A program made the position numbers and the translations under genes. A DNA stretch of 64,000 nucleotides, from contig BSWB01000002.1 of NCBI GenBank assembly GCA_033239125.1, positions 53,293,001-53,357,000 of the forward strand, in the 5' to 3' direction. The notes beneath the pieces were generated by a model, which saw nothing but the letters and a program-made list of their open reading frames with translations, was not told where the DNA came from and searched no databases. This stretch comes from Fagopyrum homotropicum. Its lineage: Eukaryota > Streptophyta > Magnoliopsida > Caryophyllales > Polygonaceae. Positions 58,810 through 64,000 of this stretch are shown here, one piece after another (position 1 is the first letter of the stretch; every line of letters begins with the position of its first letter).

Positions 58810-59952
58810 TCAATCCACCTCGAATACCATGGTTTGCTTGAGGAGTTCAAGCAACCATCGCTTTCCGGTATCCATGATGACAAGCAAGGGCCACTTGATG
58901 CCCAAATAAGCTTTAGGTTCTCTCTTCACCGGTGAGTAGTAGACTCCTTCATCACCGCTTCCTTGATGATAGTATGGAGTTGCAACCATAGATGCCACCC
59001 CATACTTAGGCAATTTATACTCCGCGGTCACACCGGTGAAATGCTTGTCATCCTCATCCTCTATGATCCGAAGAAAGCCGATTCTTGGAAAGAATCCCTC
59101 ATTGAAGTGCTTCATGAACATCATGGATCCATCATGCTTGCTTTCTTTATTCGATAATGGAGAATCCTTAGGAAAGGGGCTCCAATCTTCGTGTGTACTC
59201 CGGGCAAGCAAGAAAGGGTTGGAAGGGGTTGAAATTAGCTTAGGATTGTCTAGGACAAAACCTTCCATGGGCGTGGTTTGTCCTCCACGGACGTGATTCT
59301 CTCTGTTGTCTTCGTTCCAAGTGAGCTCTTCAAGTGTGGTTCCGGGGTTGATGGCAAGGATATCCGGGGGTGAGAGTACTTCATTGCACTTCTCCAAAGG
59401 TGAAGGAGGTGGAGGTAGATCTTGAAGGATAGTAGGATCTCCTAGCATAAGAGCATTCCTAATCTCTTCAATCTCCCTCCTCATTTGTTCTTCCCTCTCA
59501 AAATTCAATCTTCTTTCATCCTTCAGGGCCAAATCCCTTAGCCTCACTTGCTCCCAAGCTTCATCCAACTCTCCTTGAAGTTCCTTAATGATCATGGTTG
59601 ATTCGGGCAATCCTTGGATCTCCTCATGGTGAACCTCCTCTTGTTAAGATACATCCGCTTCGAGCTCCACGTTGGAACTCGAAATGGAAGCAAGGTTGCT
59701 TTCTAGATCATCCATCTTCCTCAACATTTCTTCTAGCATTGATTCTACTCGATCATTGTGAGGTTGATGGTGAGGTTCTTCATGAGGCAATATAATCATA
59801 TGAGCTTGATTATGGGACTCATGATAGGCATTAAACTCCTCCCAATACTCAAACTCAACTTGGAGAGGTCCTAGATCTTGGCTTTCCATCCATCCCTCAT
59901 GCTCCATGTTGTCAAGGTCGTCTTAGAAGTACAATCCGTCCATGGCAAACAT
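58810..59952 (-). pseudogene. E7 right-arm copy of the chimeric ORF
   Basis: Same length (1143 bases) as the left-arm ORF from ATG 59952, so no indels in frame. Two C to T changes create stops: 59923-59925 (Gln codon near residue 10) and 59644-59646 (Gln codon in the VSQQEE stretch). Beyond the second stop 266 codons remain open, including the coiled coil and the integrase-like tail. Confidence 0.8.
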
Positions 59953-60046
59953 GAAAAGGCAAAGACAAAAACAACACAAGATCAAAAGTAACAAGAAAGA
60001 TAAACACTAAAAACAATCAAAAACAAATGACTTAATCTTAACCTAG

Positions 60047-60064
60047 TCCCCGGCAACGGCGCCA
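60047..60064 (-). promoter_or_regulatory. E7 right primer binding site
   Basis: Plus strand TCCCCGGCAACGGCGCCA; mirror of 54141-54158. Confidence 0.9.
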
Positions 60065-60070
60065 AAAACT

Positions 60071-61896
60071 TGTTACGCTAGGAAATGGCACAAAAAGCTT
60101 TACATTTATAAACTCGGACTAAAATCCTATACTACCTAGCGAAACCCGCAGTGTACGGGTCGTTTTGTAGAAAGGAGAGTATTCCGAGGTCGAGCACAAG
60201 GACTGAGGTGAAATCAAGTCATTCAATGATCAAAGATAGTGCAAATTTAAGCTAAGATGAGATGAGGATTAAAGAAAGTGCAAAACACAATATTTTGGAT
60301 GGTTTTGGGTGATGAGATGAGGATTAAAGAAAGTGCAAAACACAATATTTTGGATGGTTTTGGGTGATCAAACAAGGATCACAAGTATATCAACGCAAAC
60401 AAGAAACACAAAAACACAAACACAAAGATGAGAGATAAGAGGTAAGAAAGCGGACTCTAGAGATTAGGAATTCCGATTATGACATTGGACTCATGTTTCT
60501 AAAGGTCAAAGGAAGGTTGTGGTTGTTCGGAGTTGGGTGTTTCTCAAATGGGAGCAATTACCGGGTAAGTCTCATGCTCCACTAGTCTCGCACCTAAGGT
60601 CCTATCACCGGGTAAGTCTCAAGGAACCTAAGGACGAGAATTCTACACAAACCGGTCACTACCTAAGGGTCAAACCCCTCCTTACCGGGTAAGTCTCGGA
60701 AAAGTCATGTCTTCGGCAACGATCCTAGCACACTCAATCCAATAGCGGCTGGTGAGGCTCACTACTACCTAGAGTTCATCATCTTAGGTATCTAAGAGGG
60801 GAAATCACCGGGTAGTTCTCATTCCTCAATTAGGTTGCTAACAATAGGTTACCCTAAGCTAGGTTAAGCTCAACAAATACTAGGATTTCAACACATCTAC
60901 ATCCAAACATCCAGATTCATTCAATTCAAGAACAAGAGAGCAAAATACGGGTGGATCATGCAAGACCACGGCCGTGGAAGCATGAAGAACAGGCCGTGGT
61001 TTGGTTCTGAGTTTGGATTTCGAACACAAATCGATCCTAAGCTAACATGGAAGTCATACAATCATAGTCCAAAGCATAAACATCATTCCTTCACCCTAGA
61101 ATCACATCTATTCAGCCAACAATATACATTTCAAGATCAAACTTCACAAATAAAGCATGCTTGCAAGTCATGGTTAGATAATGAAGAACAATCCCAAGAA
61201 AAGACATTAAAAGCATAGAATAGAAGTTACCAAATTCTTACAAGGGTCCAAGAGCTATTCCAAGTTGTCAACAATGGACTCCTCACTCAAAACCACTCTA
61301 ATATCACTCTAAAACAAGAATCTACACTAATCTCTTCCAAGAACACCCACAATGGGTGCTTGGAAGAGAGGCAACAATGGAGAAGTGTTTTTGGGGAAGA
61401 AGATAGGTCAAAAAAAAGGAAGAGAGATCCCAATTACAGCCTGCAAGATCCTTTAAATACCCACTAGGAGCAAGAGTCATCAAAGAGATCGTGGGACAGC
61501 TGTCAACGTGGTCCTGGCAGATTCCACGGGCATGTTCCACGGCCGTGGGATGGTGTCTGGCCGTGGTTTTGCTCCAGAGGCTTTCCTTGAACCATTGGAC
61601 CATGAGTTGGTGCAAGGCATGCACCAACTAGGTCCTATGTGTTCTCCTTTGCTCCTAGCTTGCTCCTTAACGAGTCCGGAAGTGTGTCATCTCGAGGAAT
61701 GATCCTCGAATGTATCGATTAAGCTCGTAAATCTCCCAAAATACCTACAAAGATTGCAAAAGTCCGTGTAGACGTCTATCTCGACAAAATACATGAATTG
61801 AGTGCAAACGTCGTGAACTAGTGCTAATCCATGCATGAATGAGTGAGAAATCTATCTAAATGATTACCTAAACCTAAGTCATAAATCGTGTTATGA
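60071..61896 (-). repeat. E7 right LTR
   Basis: 1826 bp, 55 more than the left one plus one base because of the tandem duplication at 60256-60365. Leader-array cores start at 60560, 60607, 60684 and 60807. CCACGGCCGTGG words lie near 60965 and 61538. TATA box 61451-61460. The U3 terminus reads TATGA instead of TATCA. Confidence 0.86.
60256..60365. repeat. 55-bp tandem duplication in E7 right LTR
   Basis: Units 60256-60310 and 60311-60365 are identical and begin GATGAGATGAGGATTAAAG. The left arm has one unit, so the duplication happened in one arm only and is recent. Confidence 0.92.
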
Positions 61897-61901
61897 GCCG
61901 C

Positions 61902-62428
61902 AGGGGCGGCTACGCAATTCCGCTGGGGCGGATCTTCAATGCTCTTTAAACGTCTGACCCTTCAACTTCCCGACGTTTTTGATGCCAAGCCGCTGGGGCG
62001 TCCCTATGTCAGCGCAGGGGTGGTGACACAACCTCTTCGTCTTCCAGCTCCCAGGTTGAGGCGCAGGCAGGGGCGTAGTGGAAGGCGCAGGGGAGCTGGT
62101 CTTCGTTTCTTCCAGGCAAGTCGTTGTAGGGGCGCCAAGAAGTGGCGCAGAGGCGGTGACACACTTCATGGCCGGCGTTAGCGAGGGAGCAAGGAGCGTC
62201 CGGTGTAAGGCGTCACCCGCAGAGGCGGGGACAAGGGTCCGCTGGGGCGGTGAGGCAACAGAAGCTTTGCTTCGTGAACGATCTTTACTCCTAAGTGCTT
62301 ATAACTCCTTCCTTAGCTTCTTTTAGTCTTCTTCTTCTGGACCAAGGAGTTAGTAGCATAAACCGACACAATTGCAATAAAAAGACCCTAAAAACTATCC
62401 TAAATGATAGTGATTCCATCACCTATCA
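61902..62428 (-). repeat. E5 LTR1, right part
   Basis: Continues E5 LTR1 after E7. Many AGGGGCGG words (61902-62245), the highest local density in the window. Ends CACCTATCA at 62428. Confidence 0.75.
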
Positions 62429-62585
62429 AACTCCCCCATACTTAGACCTTTTACTCGTCCCGAGTAAAAACAAATGACAACAATTAGACTCAAAGGCCTC
62501 AAGAAGCATGGGTAAGCAAGAAAGACAATGAAAATAAGAGAAAAGCCAAGAAAGAAAGAAGGAAAAAGACTCTAAAAAAGCAAGG
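62429..62585 (-). other. Stub of a second E5 copy: PPT, hairpin, internal end
   Basis: Next to LTR1 lies AACTCCCCCATACTT (a polypurine tract in sense) and hairpin TTTTACTCG/CGAGTAAAA (62449-62469), which belong to the internal side of a 3' LTR. So LTR1 is flanked by a primer site on its left and a polypurine tract on its right: a shared LTR between two tandem copies. Confidence 0.7.
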
Positions 62586-62688
62586 GTCTTCTTCTTCTGG
62601 ACTAAGGAGTTTGCAGCATAAACCGACACAATTACAATAAAAAGACTCTAAAAACTATCCTAAATGATAGTGATTACATCACCTATCA
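62586..62688 (-). repeat. E5 LTR2 fragment
   Basis: 103 bases matching 62326-62428 with a few changes, ending CACCTATCA. Only the U3 end of the outer LTR is left. Confidence 0.82.
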
Positions 62689-64000
62689 GCAAGTATTCCA
62701 GAGTATCGAACTCGGGGATTTGGGGAGTCAAGTTCAGTTTCGAATAATCGAGCAAGTAAAGTATAAGCTTTGCAAATGTATTGGGGAAAATAGCAACCCT
62801 AAAGATCCAGGTCTCAAATTGTTGCAATCGATTCAAGATATACTATAGATATAGGTACAAAGTTGATATTGAAAAGGTATAACTAAACTAAGGTTATGTA
62901 CGGTGAAGTTCCAAAACCCTATATATCTCACCCAAGGACACTCTCTATATAGGTTGTTGAGGTTGCAATATAGAAAGGATCTAAAAGTAAGAATTAATCT
63001 CAAATACCCATGCCCAAAGCCAAGGAATCAAAGATAAACAAAAACTTTTAAGGTTGTAACACTCGAAACCGAAATAGAGGATGTTAAGTCTCACTACTAC
63101 CTAGAAAAGGCAATCCAAGGCTAGGTTAAAGCAAATCTCTAACTTTGGATTAAAGCAAAAGCAAGGGTCGTAAAACAGAGAAAATCACAGCTAGATCTTG
63201 AGATTCCACGGCCATGGAACTCAAGAACAGACCGTGATTTAGGGTGTCGATGAGGTTTCTCACACTCTCAAGGTCCAATCAAGTTACGATCGATCTATCA
63301 TCATCTAAGCCACAACTATCAACCCTTCACCTTAGAATTGCTAAAGGGTTTTAGCCAATAACCATCATCATGATATCAAAAATCAATTTAAGAAGAAAGA
63401 AAGATAAACCCGCGAAAACTCAATAACAAAACAAAGTCAATCTCGAATCCGAATAACAAAACTAGTATGTTTATGAATTCAAAAAATGGAATAAGAATCC
63501 TCACAGCGATCTTAGGGAACAATGAAGAACGGAGTGTCAATCCGTCTCCAAAAGTGAAAACCCTAAGAAAATCTCCAAAGTACGTAATCTCCAATGTCGC
63601 GTCTTTCACCAATCTCCAATCCTCAAGGTCAAATGAACCCTCAACAACCGTCTTCAAAGCCCTAAGCGAAGATGTAAGCGAAGGTCCTCGAAACTCCTTT
63701 CTCCAGCCTTCTTATAGGGCGAAAATATGGTTACGAGAAAGCCCAATGACGCTGCTGACGTGGCAAATATGACACGTCACAAAATCATGGAAATCACGGT
63801 CATGAACAAATTTCCACGGCCGTGGTTTAGGCCATGTAACTTTCTGTTGTGCTTCAAACTCACTTCCACGATCCAATTGACAAATCCACGGCCGTAATTT
63901 AGGGCGTGGTTCTTTAAATCCTTGTGAAAGCCTTTATTTCGTGATGTTCTTCACTCATGCTCCTTCCTTAGCCTCTCCAAAGCATCTCCTTGCCATCAAG
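62689..64000 (-). repeat. E8: Athila-type LTR piece, target of E5
   Basis: Starts inside an LTR (GCAAGTATTCCAGAGTATCG, compare AGCAAGGATTCCGAGG-type starts in E1 and E2) and runs off the window. It has the CCACGGCCGTGG word family: near 63206, 63812-63828 and 63882. A TATA box is predicted at 63711-63720 (minus CCTATAAG). Only one leader-array copy is recognisable (near 63085). The U5 end lies beyond E5 and is lost. Confidence 0.68.

Larger units (their letters stand above)
52365..61896. mobile_element. E7: palindromic non-autonomous Athila-like element
   Basis: Left arm 52365-57061 reads LTR, primer site, ORF, 3' noncoding on the plus strand. Right arm 57128-61896 is its inverted near-copy. 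The 66-bp centre holds polypurine tract and 21 bp of a 3' LTR. The 5-bp duplication GCCGC lies at 52360-52364 and 61897-61901, and E5 LTR sequence resumes outside both. Both outer ends are U3 ends (TGATAACACG; the right one has lost its terminal C). The arms differ by a 55-bp tandem duplication, two stop mutations and scattered substitutions, so the inversion is not a simple assembly echo. There is no RT or protease. Confidence 0.85.
35717..62688 (-). mobile_element. E5: Athila-lineage element, split by E6 and E7
   Basis: Segments 35717-36873, 45306-52364 and 61902-62688. The minus strand carries primer site, gag, protease, RT, RNase H, integrase, a word-rich spacer and an env-position gene. 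The 3' LTR is gone at the fold-back junction. E6 lies inside the env-side spacer and E7 inside the 5' LTR. Gag and integrase are well diverged from E1-E3, so this is a separate Athila family. Its word is CCGCAGGGGCGG. To the right of the LTR lies a stub of internal DNA and a second LTR end, so two copies once stood in tandem. Confidence 0.82.

Noticed and set aside
52365..61896. E7 inversion as an assembly or sequencing fold-back artefact
   Set aside because: Arms differ by a 55-bp duplication, two stops and substitutions, and E5 LTR sequence with a 5-bp duplication flanks both ends. Still worth confirming with reads.

Overview
This window is plant nuclear repeat DNA, most likely intergenic or pericentromeric heterochromatin of a flowering plant. 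Almost every base from 3.8 kb to the right edge belongs to nested Ty3/gypsy LTR retrotransposons. Most use a primer binding site matching the 3' end of plant tRNA-Asp (TCCCCGGCAACGGCGCCA), carry gag-protease-RT-RNase H-integrase in that order, and in two cases an Athila ORF1-type (env-position) gene, so I assign them to the Athila lineage. Others are Tekay-like chromovirus copies with TGTAAC...GTTACA ends and an initiator tRNA-Met primer site. I saw no intact host gene, tRNA or rRNA gene. The species cannot be named from what is here.

Layout, with labels used throughout. E0 (977 to about 3075): piece of a Tekay-type LTR, followed by two direct repeats with a TATA box (3076-4086). E1 (4087-7869 plus 19129-21518): old Athila element on the minus strand, left with its 3' LTR, 3' noncoding region, integrase and half of RT. 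E2 (7870-19128): Athila element with both 1825-bp LTRs, inserted into the integrase end of E1. E3 (21519-35695): Athila element with an env-position gene, inserted into the RT of E1; its integrase core and the promoter half of its 5' LTR are missing. E4 (23828-26899): 3072-bp Tekay-type solo LTR inside E3. At 35678-35716 a perfect 18-bp fold-back joins truncated E3 to truncated E5. E5 (35717-36873, 45306-52364, 61902-62688): another Athila element, opened by E6 (36874-45305, decayed Tekay element) and by E7 (52365-61896). E8 (62689-64000): Athila-type LTR that was the target of E5.

The most unusual object is E7: a non-autonomous Athila-like element present as two head-to-head inverted arms of about 4.7 kb around a 66-bp centre, bounded by a single 5-bp target duplication (GCCGC). 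Both outer ends are U3 ends, so it seems to have integrated as an already palindromic DNA. Its only gene joins a gag-type coiled coil to a decayed integrase-like tail.

Comparing the Athila families with each other shows several non-coding signals kept while sequence around them drifted: (1) a hairpin next to the polypurine tract with compensatory base changes; (2) a two-hairpin element just after pol, also covarying; (3) four copies of a GAGACTTACCCGGT motif at nearly fixed spacing in the LTR leader; (4) family-specific inverted-repeat words (CCACGGCCGTGG, CACCTCGGTCGAGGTG, ATCTCGGCCGAGAT, CCGCAGGGGCGG) that sit at matching places in different families but differ in sequence as a set. These are the best candidates for something not yet described. 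All coding regions except the left-arm ORF of E7 are broken by stops, frameshifts or deletions.
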